Source: Thermaerobacter marianensis DSM 12885 (lineage in GTDB: Bacteria; Bacillota; Sulfobacillia; Thermaerobacterales; Thermaerobacteraceae). Taken from it: a stretch of DNA of 64,000 nt. Below are positions 27,638 through 36,175 of the stretch, in pieces (position 1 is the first letter of the stretch; each line of letters begins with the position of its first letter). The notes below the pieces were generated by a model. The model had not been told where the DNA came from. It saw only the letters and a list, made by a program, of their open reading frames with translations, and searched no databases. A program made the position numbers and the translations under genes. The stretch lies in NCBI RefSeq assembly GCF_000184705.1, contig NC_014831.1, positions 1,240,001-1,304,000 of the forward strand. Reading direction: 5' to 3'.

Positions 27638-28954
27638 GTGCCCATGGGGTTCGCTTGGCGCAGCCGCAAGGGGCGGGGGTGGACCGGTCCGGCCGCGCGG
27701 TGGCGGGCCGCGGGCCGGCGGGCCCTTGCCCTGGTGGCGGCCGCTGTATGGATCCTTGGCCTTTGGGGCGGTGCCGGGCCGGCGGGTCCCCGCGTGCAGG
27801 CTCAGGAAGGCGCGCCGGGGGGCGCCGGCCAAGGGGCGGGCGGAGCGGCGGGCCAGGGCAACCTCAACATCCAGGCCCGGTCCGCCGTGCTGGTCGACGC
27901 CACCACGGGCCAGGAACTCTATGCCCAAAATGCGGACGAGCTCATCCCCCCGGCCAGCCTGGCCAAGATCATGACCCTGGACCTGGTCTTCCACGCCCTG
28001 GAGGAGGGGCGCCTCGCCCTGGACCAGCAGGTACCCGTCAGCGAGGCGGCGTGGCGGCTCTCGGTGCAGGCGGGGCTGGGCGGCCCGTCGGCCATGTTCC
28101 TGGAGGTGGGCGAGCGGGTACGCATCGAAGACCTGATCCGCGGCGTGGCGGTGGCGTCGGGCAACGACGCCTCCACGGTCCTGGCCGAGGCCGTGGCCGG
28201 CAGCGAGGAGGCCTTCGTCCGGTTGATGAACCAGCACGCCGCCGAGATCGGGATGAAGAACTCCGTGTTCAGCAACAGTCACGGCCTGCCCGGCGGCCAG
28301 CAGCACGTCACCGCCCGGGACATGGCGCGGCTGGCGCTGCACGTGCTGGAGGCGCACCCGGACATCCTGCGGTACACCAGCCTCAAGTACTTCGAGTGGA
28401 AGGACTTCGCGCCCCAGCCCAACTACAACCGGCTGATCTTCCGCGATCCGCGGGTGGACGGCCTGAAGACGGGCCACCTGTCCGAGGCCGGCTACCACCT
28501 GGTGGCGACGGCCCGGGATGGCGACCGGCGGCTGGTATCGGTGGTCCTGGGGGCCGCCAGCGACGCCCTGCGGGTGGGGGAGAGCCAGCGGCTGCTGGAC
28601 TACGGCTTCCAGCAGTTCACCAACACCCGGGTCGCCTTCGGAGAGAACGGCCGCCAGGGGGTGTCCGTGTACAAGGGCGCCCGCTCCCAGGTGACGGTGG
28701 AACCCGCCACGGCGCCGGTGGTCACGGTGCCCAAGACGGACGCCGGGGAGGTGCGCACCCGGGTCGAGATGCAGGAACCGCTGGTGGCGCCGCTGGAGAA
28801 GGGCCAGCGGGTCGGCACCCTGACCATCGAGGATGCCCAGGGACGGGTGCTGCGCACCGTGCCCCTGGTGACGGCCCAGGCGGTGCCGCGGGGTGGCTTC
28901 TTCCGGGTCCTGTGGGACAGCGTGCGGCTGCTGTTCCGCAACCTGTTCGCGTGA
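27638..28954 (+). CDS. D-alanyl-D-alanine carboxypeptidase (DacF-like)
   Basis: Low-molecular-weight penicillin-binding protein that trims the terminal D-Ala of peptidoglycan stem peptides. 438 residues with a basic start and a hydrophobic export signal ([17 protein letters not shown]), then a Gly/Ala linker. Catalytic motifs: SLAK (Ser107, Lys110), SGN, and KTG in [19 protein letters not shown]. The C-terminal PBP5-type beta domain is followed by an amphipathic helix ([18 protein letters not shown]) that should anchor it to the membrane surface. AAGGAGG lies seven bases before GTG 27638. Second family member at 31655. In Bacillus dacF is expressed in the forespore; here that is only inference. 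Confidence 0.93.
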   Translation: MPMGFAWRSRKGRGWTGPAARWRAAGRRALALVAAAVWILGLWGGAGPAGPRVQAQEGAPGGAGQGAGGAAGQGNLNIQARSAVLVDATTGQELYAQNADELIPPASLAKIMTLDLVFHALEEGRLALDQQVPVSEAAWRLSVQAGLGGPSAMFLEVGERVRIEDLIRGVAVASGNDASTVLAEAVAGSEEAFVRLMNQHAAEIGMKNSVFSNSHGLPGGQQHVTARDMARLALHVLEAHPDILRYTSLKYFEWKDFAPQPNYNRLIFRDPRVDGLKTGHLSEAGYHLVATARDGDRRLVSVVLGAASDALRVGESQRLLDYGFQQFTNTRVAFGENGRQGVSVYKGARSQVTVEPATAPVVTVPKTDAGEVRTRVEMQEPLVAPLEKGQRVGTLTIEDAQGRVLRTVPLVTAQAVPRGGFFRVLWDSVRLLFRNLFA

Positions 28955-28977
28955 GGGGAGACGGAGAAGGCGGAGGG

Positions 28978-30276
28978 ATGGACGTGACGGTGACGGTGGC
29001 CCAGGTGGGCCGGTACGAGGGCCAGGAGGTGGAACTGGCCGGCTGGGTGTACAACCGCCGGTCCAGCGGGCGGATCGCCTTCTTGCTGCTCCGGGACGGT
29101 ACGGGCGTGATCCAGTGCGTCTTAAGCCGCGACCGGGTGGGTGACCAGGGGCTGGAGGTGTTCGAGGGACTGACCCAGGAGTCGTCCTGCCGGGTGCGGG
29201 GCGTGGTGCGGGCCGACCGCCGGGCCCCGGGCGGGTACGAGCTGGACGTCACCGCCCTGGAGCCCGTCCACGTGGCGGAAGACTATCCCATCAAGCTCAA
29301 GGAGCACGGCGTCGACTTCCTCATGGACCACCGCCACCTGTGGATCCGGACGCCGCGCCAGAACGCCATCCTGCGGGTGCGGGCGGCGGTCATGGCGGCG
29401 GCGGCCGAGGCGCTGGCCAGGGAGGGGTTCGTCCGGGTCGACGCGCCGATCCTGACGCCGTCGGCGCCGGAAGGGACCACGAACCTGTTCGAGACCGACT
29501 ACTTCGGCGACAAGGCCTACCTCTCCCAGAGCGGCCAGCTCTACATGGAGGCGGCGTGCATGGCCCTGGGCAAGGTGTACTGCCTGGGGCCCACCTTCCG
29601 CGCCGAGCAGTCCAAGACGCGCCGGCACTTGCTGGAGTTCTGGATGCTGGAGCCGGAGGCGGCCTTCTTCACCCACGAGGACAACGTGGCCCTGCAGGAG
29701 CGTCTGGTGCGGCAGGTGGTGCTGGCGGTGCTGGAGCGGTGCCCGCGGGAGCTGGAGACCCTGGGCCGGGATCCCGAGCACCTGCGCCGCCAGGTGGAGG
29801 GGCCCTTCGCCCGCATCACCTACGACGAGGCGCTGCGGATCTTGGACGAACGCGGCCTCGGCCTGCCCTGGGGCGAGGACTTCGGCGCGCCCCACGAGAC
29901 GGCCTTGAGCCAGCACTTCGGCCGGCCCGTCTTCGTCGAGCGGTTCCCCACCCGGGTCAAGGCCTTCTATATGGAGCCGGACCCCCAGCGGCCCGAGGTG
30001 GCCCTGTGCGCGGACCTGCTGGCGCCCGACGGGTATGGGGAGATCATCGGCGGCAGCCAGCGCATCAGCGACCTGGACCTCCTGCTGCGGCGCATCGACG
30101 AGCACGGCTTGAGCCGGGAGGCCCTGGCTTGGTACATCGACCTGCGCCGGTACGGTTCCGTGCCCCATGCCGGGTTCGGCCTGGGCATCGAGCGCACGGT
30201 GGCGTGGATCTGCGGCCTCGAGCACGTGCGGGAGGCGATCCCCTTCCCGCGGCTGCTGAACCGGCTCTACCCGTGA
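28978..30276 (+). CDS. asnS: Asparagine-tRNA ligase
   Basis: Class II aminoacyl-tRNA synthetase charging tRNA-Asn. 432 residues: an N-terminal OB-fold anticodon-binding domain ([31 protein letters not shown]), then the catalytic domain with motif 2 [24 protein letters not shown] and motif 3 [16 protein letters not shown]. The RRHLxEFWMxEPE form and the [11 protein letters not shown] segment mark it as AsnRS rather than AspRS. ATG 28978 follows GGAGAAGGCGGAGGG, while GTG 28984 is possible. A dedicated AsnRS means Asn-tRNA need not depend on the GatCAB route. Confidence 0.95.
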   Translation: MDVTVTVAQVGRYEGQEVELAGWVYNRRSSGRIAFLLLRDGTGVIQCVLSRDRVGDQGLEVFEGLTQESSCRVRGVVRADRRAPGGYELDVTALEPVHVAEDYPIKLKEHGVDFLMDHRHLWIRTPRQNAILRVRAAVMAAAAEALAREGFVRVDAPILTPSAPEGTTNLFETDYFGDKAYLSQSGQLYMEAACMALGKVYCLGPTFRAEQSKTRRHLLEFWMLEPEAAFFTHEDNVALQERLVRQVVLAVLERCPRELETLGRDPEHLRRQVEGPFARITYDEALRILDERGLGLPWGEDFGAPHETALSQHFGRPVFVERFPTRVKAFYMEPDPQRPEVALCADLLAPDGYGEIIGGSQRISDLDLLLRRIDEHGLSREALAWYIDLRRYGSVPHAGFGLGIERTVAWICGLEHVREAIPFPRLLNRLYP

Positions 30277-30313
30277 ACGGGAGGGACCGCGGGGACGGCA
30301 CGGGGGTGATGGG

Positions 30314-31564
30314 GTGACCCTGGAGGAGATTGGGCGGCGGCTGCGGGAAGCCCGGGAACGCAAGGGCCTGACCCTGCACGACGTGCAGGTGGCGACCAAG
30401 ATCCGCCGCAAGCATCTGGAAGCCTTGGAACGGGGCGACGACAGCGAGCTGCCGCCGGAGGTGTACACCCGCGGCTTCATCCGGGCCTACGCGAGCCTGG
30501 TCGACCTGGACGGCATGGAACTGGCCCAAGCCTACAGCCGCTGGAAGGAAAGCCTGGAAGGGGCGTGGAGGGAGGGCGGCGAGGGAACCCCCGCCGACCC
30601 CGGGCCGGAGACGGGCGCGGGCCGTCCCGCCGCGCCCCGGGAGCCGGACCGTGAAGGGGACGGGGTGGCGGCCCGCCCCGCGCCGGAGGCCGCATCCCGG
30701 CGGCACCAGCCGGCGGCGTCCGGCGCCGGGGCCCCGGGGTGGCCGCCCGGGGTGTCGCCCGCCGGGGCCCGCCGGGAACCGCCCGAAGCCGCCCGGGGGC
30801 GGGGCGGAGCCGCGGCCCCGGGCCGCCGGCCGGCGGCCCGGCAGCCCGAGCCGTGGACCTCGCCGCCGCTGGTGGGACCGCTGCCGGGCCGCCGCCGCGA
30901 CCGGCGGGCGGCCGGCCCGGTGACGGGGCCTCCCGCCCGCCGGGGTCGTCCCTGGGGCCTCTGGGCGGCGGCGGTGGCCGGGCTGGTCGTACTGGCGGGG
31001 GTGGTGCTCTACGTGGCAGGTGGCCCGCCCGCGCCGTCCCCGACCGGCCGGCCACCGGCCGGCAGCGGCCTGCCAGGCGAGGCGGCGGGGGGCCAGCCGC
31101 CGGCCCCGGGGCCTGAGGGCGGCGGTGCCGCGGCGCCGGGCGGCGCGGGCAGCGAGCCCCAGCCGCCGGCCGAGGAGCCGCAGGCGCCGGCGGAACCTCA
31201 GGTGACGATGCGCCGGGACGGCGACGACGTGTACTACACCATCGCCCCGGCCGCCGCACCGGCGGCCCCGGGCGCCGGTGGCATCGCCGAGCCCGGCGGC
31301 CGCCCGGCGCTGGCGGTGACCCTGGAGGCAACGGCACGCGTGTGGGTCCGGGCCCGCGACGCCGCGGGCCGGGTGGTCTTCGAGCGGTTGATGCAGGCGG
31401 GCGACCGCCAGCAGCTGGACCTGGGCGGCGGCCTGACCATCCGGGCCGGCTACCCGCGGGGGCTGGCCCTGCGGATCGGGGAGACGGAACTGGACGTTCC
31501 CGATGAGGAATCGCCCTTGAACCTCCACCTGGAGCCTTCCGCTGCGGGCGCGGGCCAGCCGTGA
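30314..31564 (+). CDS. RodZ-like protein: HTH, membrane span, DUF4115
   Basis: Cell-shape protein family that in other rods links MreB to the membrane. 416 residues: an N-terminal Cro/CI-type helix-turn-helix (IGRRLREARERKGLTLHDVQVATKIRRKHLEALERGD, then LPPEVYTRGFIRAYASLVDLD), a 120-residue Pro/Arg/Gly-rich linker, one membrane span (LWAAAVAGLVVLAGVVLYVAG, about residue 215-235), a Pro-rich outer linker and a C-terminal DUF4115 beta domain (LEATARVWVRARDAAGRVVFERLMQAGDRQQLDL). GTG start with weak ribosome binding. The linkers are much longer than in Bacillus RodZ. Flanked by AsnRS and a carboxypeptidase. Confidence 0.87.
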   Translation: MTLEEIGRRLREARERKGLTLHDVQVATKIRRKHLEALERGDDSELPPEVYTRGFIRAYASLVDLDGMELAQAYSRWKESLEGAWREGGEGTPADPGPETGAGRPAAPREPDREGDGVAARPAPEAASRRHQPAASGAGAPGWPPGVSPAGARREPPEAARGRGGAAAPGRRPAARQPEPWTSPPLVGPLPGRRRDRRAAGPVTGPPARRGRPWGLWAAAVAGLVVLAGVVLYVAGGPPAPSPTGRPPAGSGLPGEAAGGQPPAPGPEGGGAAAPGGAGSEPQPPAEEPQAPAEPQVTMRRDGDDVYYTIAPAAAPAAPGAGGIAEPGGRPALAVTLEATARVWVRARDAAGRVVFERLMQAGDRQQLDLGGGLTIRAGYPRGLALRIGETELDVPDEESPLNLHLEPSAAGAGQP

Positions 31565-31654
31565 CGGCCGGCGGCCCGTCCGCGGGCGCGGTCTAGCCGG
31601 CCCGCCGTCGCCATACCCATGGGGCGGAACCATCGTGGGAGGAGGGATCGCCCC

Positions 31655-33280
31655 GTGGAGCGGCGACGCGCGATCCGGCATCCCGCCCGGTGGCAGCCGG
31701 GGAGCCGGCCGGGCGATGCGGCGCCGAGGGCGGGGGGCCGGCGGCGGGGCGCCCGGAGACCCCACGGCGGGACGACCGCCAAGAGCCGTGGGCTCATCCC
31801 CATCCGGGTCCGGGCCGCGGCTTTTGTCCTGGCCGGGATCCTGGCCCTTGGATCCCCGCCGCCGGTCACCGGTCCGGCGAGGGCGGCGGAACTCTGGCCG
31901 GGGCGGCCGGCGGTGGCGCCCTTGGAGCCGGATCCCGCCGGACCCGTCCTGGCGCCGCCGGCCCCGGCGGGCCCGGGGCCGGGCTCCGTGCCGGCGGGAT
32001 CGCCCGGCGGTGCTGTGCCGGTACCGCCAGGAGCCGCGGGGCCGGCGGTGCCGGCGGCCGGCGCCGGTACGGGCGGCGCCCCCGGCGGCACCGCCGGCGG
32101 GCCGGGTTCCTCCGCGGGGGGTGCCGCCGTCCCCCGTTCCCAGCCGGCGGGCCGGGAGCCGGCGGGTGGTGCGAGATTCGCCGGCGCCCCGGGCGCCGCC
32201 TACCCCGTGCCGGAAGGCGTCGCGCCCCTCTGGCGGGGCGTGGTGGAGCCGCCCCCGGCGCTGGATGCGGCCGCGGCCGTCCTGATGGATGCCGCCAGCG
32301 GCCAGGTCCTCTGGGCCCACAACCCCCACCAGCGCCGGGCGCCGGCCAGTACCACCAAGATCCTGACCGCCATCGTGGCCCTGGAGTACGGCAATCTGGA
32401 CGACACGGTCACCGTCAGCGAGTACGCCGCCTCCACCGAAGGGTCGACCATGGACCTGTCGGCGGGTGAGCGCTACACCCTGCGCGAGCTGCTCTGGGGC
32501 CTCATGCTGGAGTCGGGCAACGACGCCGCGGTGGCCATCGCCGAGCACATCTCCGGCAGCGAGGCCGCCTTCGCCCGCTTGATGAACGAGACCGCCCTGC
32601 GCCTGGGCCTGCGGGACACCCACTTCACCAACCCCCACGGACTGCACGACCCCGGCCACTATACCACCGCCTATGACCTGGCGGTGATGACCCGCTATGC
32701 CCTGGCCAATGACTACTTCGCCCGTCTGGTCTGCCAGCCGGAGAAGGTGCTCTGCCGCGGCGACGGCGACTGGGTCCGGATCCTCTCGTCCACCAACCGC
32801 CTGCTCTGGTACCGCGAGTGGATCCGCGGCGTGAAGACCGGCACGACCAACGCGGCGGGGCCGTGCCTGGTCAGCTCGGGGGAGCGGGACGGGCGGCGGC
32901 TCATCGCCGTGGTGCTGGACTCGGGCGACCGGTGGGCGGATAGCGAGCGGCTGCTGGAGTGGGGCTTCCGGGCGTTCCAGCCGGTGGACGGCGGCCGCCG
33001 CGGCCAGGTGGTGGGGCGGGTGGCCGTGCACGACGGCTCCCGCCGGGCGGTGGCGGCCCGCCTGGACGGCGACCTCTCGGCGCTGGTGCCGCCGGCCGTG
33101 GCGGGGCGGGTGCGCCGGGTGGTCCAGCTGGTCCGCACGGTCCCGGCGCCCGTGGCCCCCGGCCAGCGCCTGGGCACGGTTTCCCTGGAATTGGACGGCG
33201 TGGTGCTGGCCGCCCGGCCGGCGGTAGCCACGACGGCGGTCCCCCTGGCGCCCTGGTGGTGGCGCTGGCTGCCTGGATAG
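31655..33280 (+). CDS. D-alanyl-D-alanine carboxypeptidase (second copy)
   Basis: About 541 residues from GTG 31655 with GGAGGAGGG upstream; ATG 31619 is possible. A basic start, an export signal (VRAAAFVLAGILALGSPPPVTGPARA), then about 130 residues of Ala/Gly/Pro-rich linker before the catalytic domain. Motifs: STTK (Ser232, Lys235), SGN in MLESGNDAAVAIAEHISG, and KTG in IRGVKTGTTNAAGPCLVSSG. The C-terminal domain ends LAPWWWRWLPG, which could associate with the membrane. It differs from the copy at 27638 by its long linker and shorter C-terminus, suggesting a wall-exposed reach or a sporulation-stage specialisation (inference). Confidence 0.92.
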   Translation: MERRRAIRHPARWQPGSRPGDAAPRAGGRRRGARRPHGGTTAKSRGLIPIRVRAAAFVLAGILALGSPPPVTGPARAAELWPGRPAVAPLEPDPAGPVLAPPAPAGPGPGSVPAGSPGGAVPVPPGAAGPAVPAAGAGTGGAPGGTAGGPGSSAGGAAVPRSQPAGREPAGGARFAGAPGAAYPVPEGVAPLWRGVVEPPPALDAAAAVLMDAASGQVLWAHNPHQRRAPASTTKILTAIVALEYGNLDDTVTVSEYAASTEGSTMDLSAGERYTLRELLWGLMLESGNDAAVAIAEHISGSEAAFARLMNETALRLGLRDTHFTNPHGLHDPGHYTTAYDLAVMTRYALANDYFARLVCQPEKVLCRGDGDWVRILSSTNRLLWYREWIRGVKTGTTNAAGPCLVSSGERDGRRLIAVVLDSGDRWADSERLLEWGFRAFQPVDGGRRGQVVGRVAVHDGSRRAVAARLDGDLSALVPPAVAGRVRRVVQLVRTVPAPVAPGQRLGTVSLELDGVVLAARPAVATTAVPLAPWWWRWLPG

Positions 33281-33380
33281 TCCCGGGAAGGGGAGTGCAT
33301 GGCGGCCGGGCGCGCCGGCGCGGTTCGGGGGACCAGGGGTGCGAGCGGGGCGGCCGGTCCTGGGAGGGGAGGGAGGGGCC

Positions 33381-34289
33381 GTGTTCATCACCCTGAGCCG
33401 GGCGGGACGGGCATGGTTCGTGGGCGCGGTGGGGCTGGTGGCGGTCCTCGCGCTGGGGTGGCTGGCGCGGCCCTGGGAAAGGGCGGGCCCGGACCGGCCG
33501 GCGCCGCGGTGGGAGGCCCAGCCCGTGCGGGCCGTCACCGGTCCCGGGGCTGCGGTGGTGCGGGCCGGCGAGGCGGCCGGGCCGCGGGTGGCCCTGACCT
33601 TCGACGTGCTGGACGGCGATACCGTGGTCCTCCAGGTGCTGGACGTGCTGGCCTGGCGGCGGGTGCCCGCGACCTTCTTCGTCACCGCCGCGTGGGCCCG
33701 GGGGCACCCCGAGCTGCTGCGGCGCATGGTGGGGGCGGGCCACGAGGTCGGCCTCCGCCAGCCGCCCCAGGCGGCAGCCCGCTGGTGGCCCGGGTCGGCG
33801 GCGGGAGCGGGTGGCAGGGGCCGGCCGGCTTGGGGCGAAGACGCCGTCCCGCCGGGGCGCGACGCCGGCATGCCGGTGGCCGGCCCGCAGCCGTTCCAGG
33901 GGGTGGAGGAGCTGGCCCGCTTGACGGGCCGGCCCGTCCGTTACGTGCGGCCCGCGGCGGTGGGATTCCTGGACGAACGCGGCCCGGGCTCCGACGGTGG
34001 GGCAAGGGGCGACGAGGCACCGGGGGCGCGGCCGGCGGGCGACCTCCTGCCGGTCCTCTGGAGCCTGGACCTGCAGGACTGGATGAACCCTGGCGTGGAC
34101 TACGTGGCCTACCGCGCCCGGGCGGCGCGTCCTGGCGACATCCTGCTCCTGCAGGCCAGCGACTTCGCCCGGCAGACGCCCCGGGCCGTGCCCCGAGTGC
34201 TCGAGGCCCTGGCGGCGCGGGGCCTGGAGCCCGTCACACTGAGCCACCTCCTGGGGGGCGAACCCGTCGCCCCGCCGTCCGGGCCGTAG
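33381..34289 (+). CDS. Degenerate polysaccharide-deacetylase-like protein
   Basis: About 302 residues: one N-terminal span (AWFVGAVGLVAVLALGWLA) and an outer domain resembling NodB-type deacetylases. VALTFDVLDGD replaces TFDDGP, VPATFFVTAAWARGHPELLRRMVGAGHEVGLRQ replaces the segment that should end in a metal-binding HxxxH, and RPVRYVRPAAVGFL replaces RPPYG. The second Asp and both metal-ligand histidines are therefore missing, so activity is unlikely. Bacillus YlxY, a deacetylase-like protein encoded beside pnp, is a possible relative. GTG 33381 is chosen with GGGGAGGGAGGGG upstream. Last plus-strand gene before the convergent mrf pair. Confidence 0.75.
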   Translation: MFITLSRAGRAWFVGAVGLVAVLALGWLARPWERAGPDRPAPRWEAQPVRAVTGPGAAVVRAGEAAGPRVALTFDVLDGDTVVLQVLDVLAWRRVPATFFVTAAWARGHPELLRRMVGAGHEVGLRQPPQAAARWWPGSAAGAGGRGRPAWGEDAVPPGRDAGMPVAGPQPFQGVEELARLTGRPVRYVRPAAVGFLDERGPGSDGGARGDEAPGARPAGDLLPVLWSLDLQDWMNPGVDYVAYRARAARPGDILLLQASDFARQTPRAVPRVLEALAARGLEPVTLSHLLGGEPVAPPSGP

Positions 34290-34336
34290 CGGGGCGAGGG
34301 TGCGGCGCGGAGTCGCCAGGGGGCCGCGCCTGGGAA

Positions 34337-34352
34337 GGCAGCCCGGGCTGCC
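34337..34352 (+). terminator. Perfect palindrome between convergent genes
   Basis: GGCAGCCCGGGCTGCC, a 16-base perfect palindrome, lies in the 125-base gap between the deacetylase-like gene and the convergent nuclease gene. With zero loop it would open by 2-3 pairs as a hairpin. No U-run, so termination is only a guess. Confidence 0.35.
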
Positions 34353-34414
34353 GGCGCGCGTGGGGCGCTGGGCCGGGCTCGCCGGGGGCCCGGGTCCCCT
34401 TCGCTCCCACCGGC

Positions 34415-36175
34415 CTACAAGGCGCGTGCCTGGGCGTCACCGCCCGGCTCCGCCACCAGCCGCTGCAGGCGGGCGAGCCGCCGTTCCAGCGGGCTCGGGG
34501 AAGCCGGGAGCGGCTCTTCTGGGACGCGCCCCCTGTGGCCGCCGTCGCCGGGGTCCGGCGTGGTCCCGCTGGCCGCGGCTCCGCTCCCCGGAGGGGCGCC
34601 CGGCGCAGCGGCGGGCGCCCCTCCGGCGCTGGAGGTGCCGCCGGGAGCCGGTCTCGGCCCGGCTCCGCCGGCCCGGCGCACCCCTGCCAGCGGCAGCCGG
34701 TGCCGGCGTTCCCAGAGCCGCCGTGCCTGGGCCAGGCAGGCTGCGGCGCGGCGCCGGTCGCGGCAGCGCAGCCAGAGCTCCGCCAGGTCGAGCCAGGGCT
34801 CGACGGGGGCCAGCGGGTGCTGGGGGTCGCACAGGGCGGCCTGCACCGCCACGGCGTCACCCCAGCGCCGCTGGCGGCGGTAGAGGGGGACCAGCCGGCG
34901 GGCCACGGCCGCCACGGCCGTACGCCCGCGGGCCAGGGCCAGGGCCCGCTCGTACCAGGCCACCGCGGTGGCGGCGTCGACGCGCTCCCATTCGTGCCCC
35001 GCGGCCAGCGCCTCGTCCCAGCGGCAGGTCCCCGCCGGTCCCGCGGCCAGCCAGCCGCCGATGTGGGCGGTGATCCCCACCAGCGAGAGCAGGTCCAGCA
35101 GGTTGTGACGCAGCACGGGCAGAAGCGCGCCGGCCGCGTCGCCCGCCCCTGCGGCCCCGGTGAGCGGGGGTTCCGCACCCTTACCCGCGTCCCTGGGATA
35201 CGGCGGCTCCGCGCCCGGGTCCGGGGTGCCGGGGCACGGGTTCCCTGCACCAGGACCCGCAGGGGAGCGGCTCTGCAGAAACCGGGCGTAGCGGCCGGGG
35301 ATCTCTGCGCCGGGCACGTCGTCGTGCCGCAGGACGCCCAGGAGCCGGAACTCCAGCGCCCGCAGGTTGACCCGCTGGCCCGGGCCGGCCCACAGCCGCC
35401 GGGCCGGGTAGAGGAGGTCGAAGTGGGCGGCGGGCGCCGGCGCCGGCAGCCGGTTCCACTGCCACCGCGTCGCCAGCATCGGCCAGTCGAAGCCGCGGCC
35501 GTTGAAGGTGACGAGCCAGGGGTGCTCGGCGACCCGGCGGGCGATGGCGACAAGCCACGCCCGTTCCGTGGCCGGTTCCAGGTCGGGGACCAGGTACTGC
35601 TCGACGACGAGGGCCAGGTCGCCTGCCCCGGGGTCGCCTGGACCGGAGTCCTCCTCCCGGGACCGGCCGTTGGCGCCCACCCGGTCGAACCAGGCGAGGC
35701 CGGCCAGGAAGGGCCGGTGGCCGGCGGCCACGGCCAGGCCGGTGGTCTCCAGGTCCAGGAACAGCAGCTGCTCCACCGCCGCCGGCACGGGCTGCCGCAT
35801 GCGGGCCGGACCCGCCAGGGCCGCCAGGATGCCCAGCGACCGCTGCAGGTCCCGGTACCACGCACCCGGGGTGCCCCGGCCGTGGGCGAAGGTCAGCGGG
35901 TACACGGTACGCCAGCACCAGGCGGTGCCCAGCTCGGTCGCCACCGGCCGGAAGGGGCCCACGGCCGGTTCCGCGGGATCCCCACCGCCGCCCGCCGCGG
36001 CCGCCGATCCCGGCGCCAGTCCGCCCGCCCGGGAAGCGCCCGCACCCGGCGGGACGGGACCTGCCCCCTGGCGGGCGCCCGGTCCCGCCGGGGCGGATCC
36101 GCCCTCGGCCGGCCTCGCCTTCAGCACGAGCCGTCCCCGGGCGTGGAGGTTACGGAGCTCATCGAGCCGGCTCAC
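34415..36175 (-). CDS. RNase H-like exonuclease, MrfB/YprB family
   Basis: Nuclease partner of the helicase encoded just upstream; in Bacillus subtilis the YprA/YprB pair (MrfA/MrfB) repairs mitomycin C damage independently of UvrABC. GTG 36175 overlaps the helicase stop in GTGA, so the two are coupled. 586 residues: an N-terminal part with WCWRTVYPLTFAHGRG, the exonuclease core opening with LLFLDLETTGLAVAAGHRPFLAGLAWF (DxE metal residues), VTFNGRGFDWPMLATRW, HFDLLYPARRLW and LLPVLRHNLLDLLSL, then a TPR-like helical C-terminal region (AATAVAWYERALALARGR; DRRRAAACLAQARRLWERR). Longer than the roughly 410-residue Bacillus protein, mostly through low-complexity inserts. Confidence 0.85.
   Translation of the reverse strand: MSRLDELRNLHARGRLVLKARPAEGGSAPAGPGARQGAGPVPPGAGASRAGGLAPGSAAAAGGGGDPAEPAVGPFRPVATELGTAWCWRTVYPLTFAHGRGTPGAWYRDLQRSLGILAALAGPARMRQPVPAAVEQLLFLDLETTGLAVAAGHRPFLAGLAWFDRVGANGRSREEDSGPGDPGAGDLALVVEQYLVPDLEPATERAWLVAIARRVAEHPWLVTFNGRGFDWPMLATRWQWNRLPAPAPAAHFDLLYPARRLWAGPGQRVNLRALEFRLLGVLRHDDVPGAEIPGRYARFLQSRSPAGPGAGNPCPGTPDPGAEPPYPRDAGKGAEPPLTGAAGAGDAAGALLPVLRHNLLDLLSLVGITAHIGGWLAAGPAGTCRWDEALAAGHEWERVDAATAVAWYERALALARGRTAVAAVARRLVPLYRRQRRWGDAVAVQAALCDPQHPLAPVEPWLDLAELWLRCRDRRRAAACLAQARRLWERRHRLPLAGVRRAGGAGPRPAPGGTSSAGGAPAAAPGAPPGSGAAASGTTPDPGDGGHRGRVPEEPLPASPSPLERRLARLQRLVAEPGGDAQARAL

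Noticed and set aside
27361-28977. N-terminal extension of the AsnRS frame
   Set aside because: It runs through the HMG-CoA-lyase and carboxypeptidase genes in another frame; AsnRS proper starts at 28978 with a binding site and normal length.
30065-33871. Very long minus-strand open frame (over 1200 codons) opposite rodZ and the carboxypeptidase
   Set aside because: It mirrors genes with clear motifs on the plus strand; its product is Arg/Pro/Gly-rich without any domain, a known artefact of high GC.
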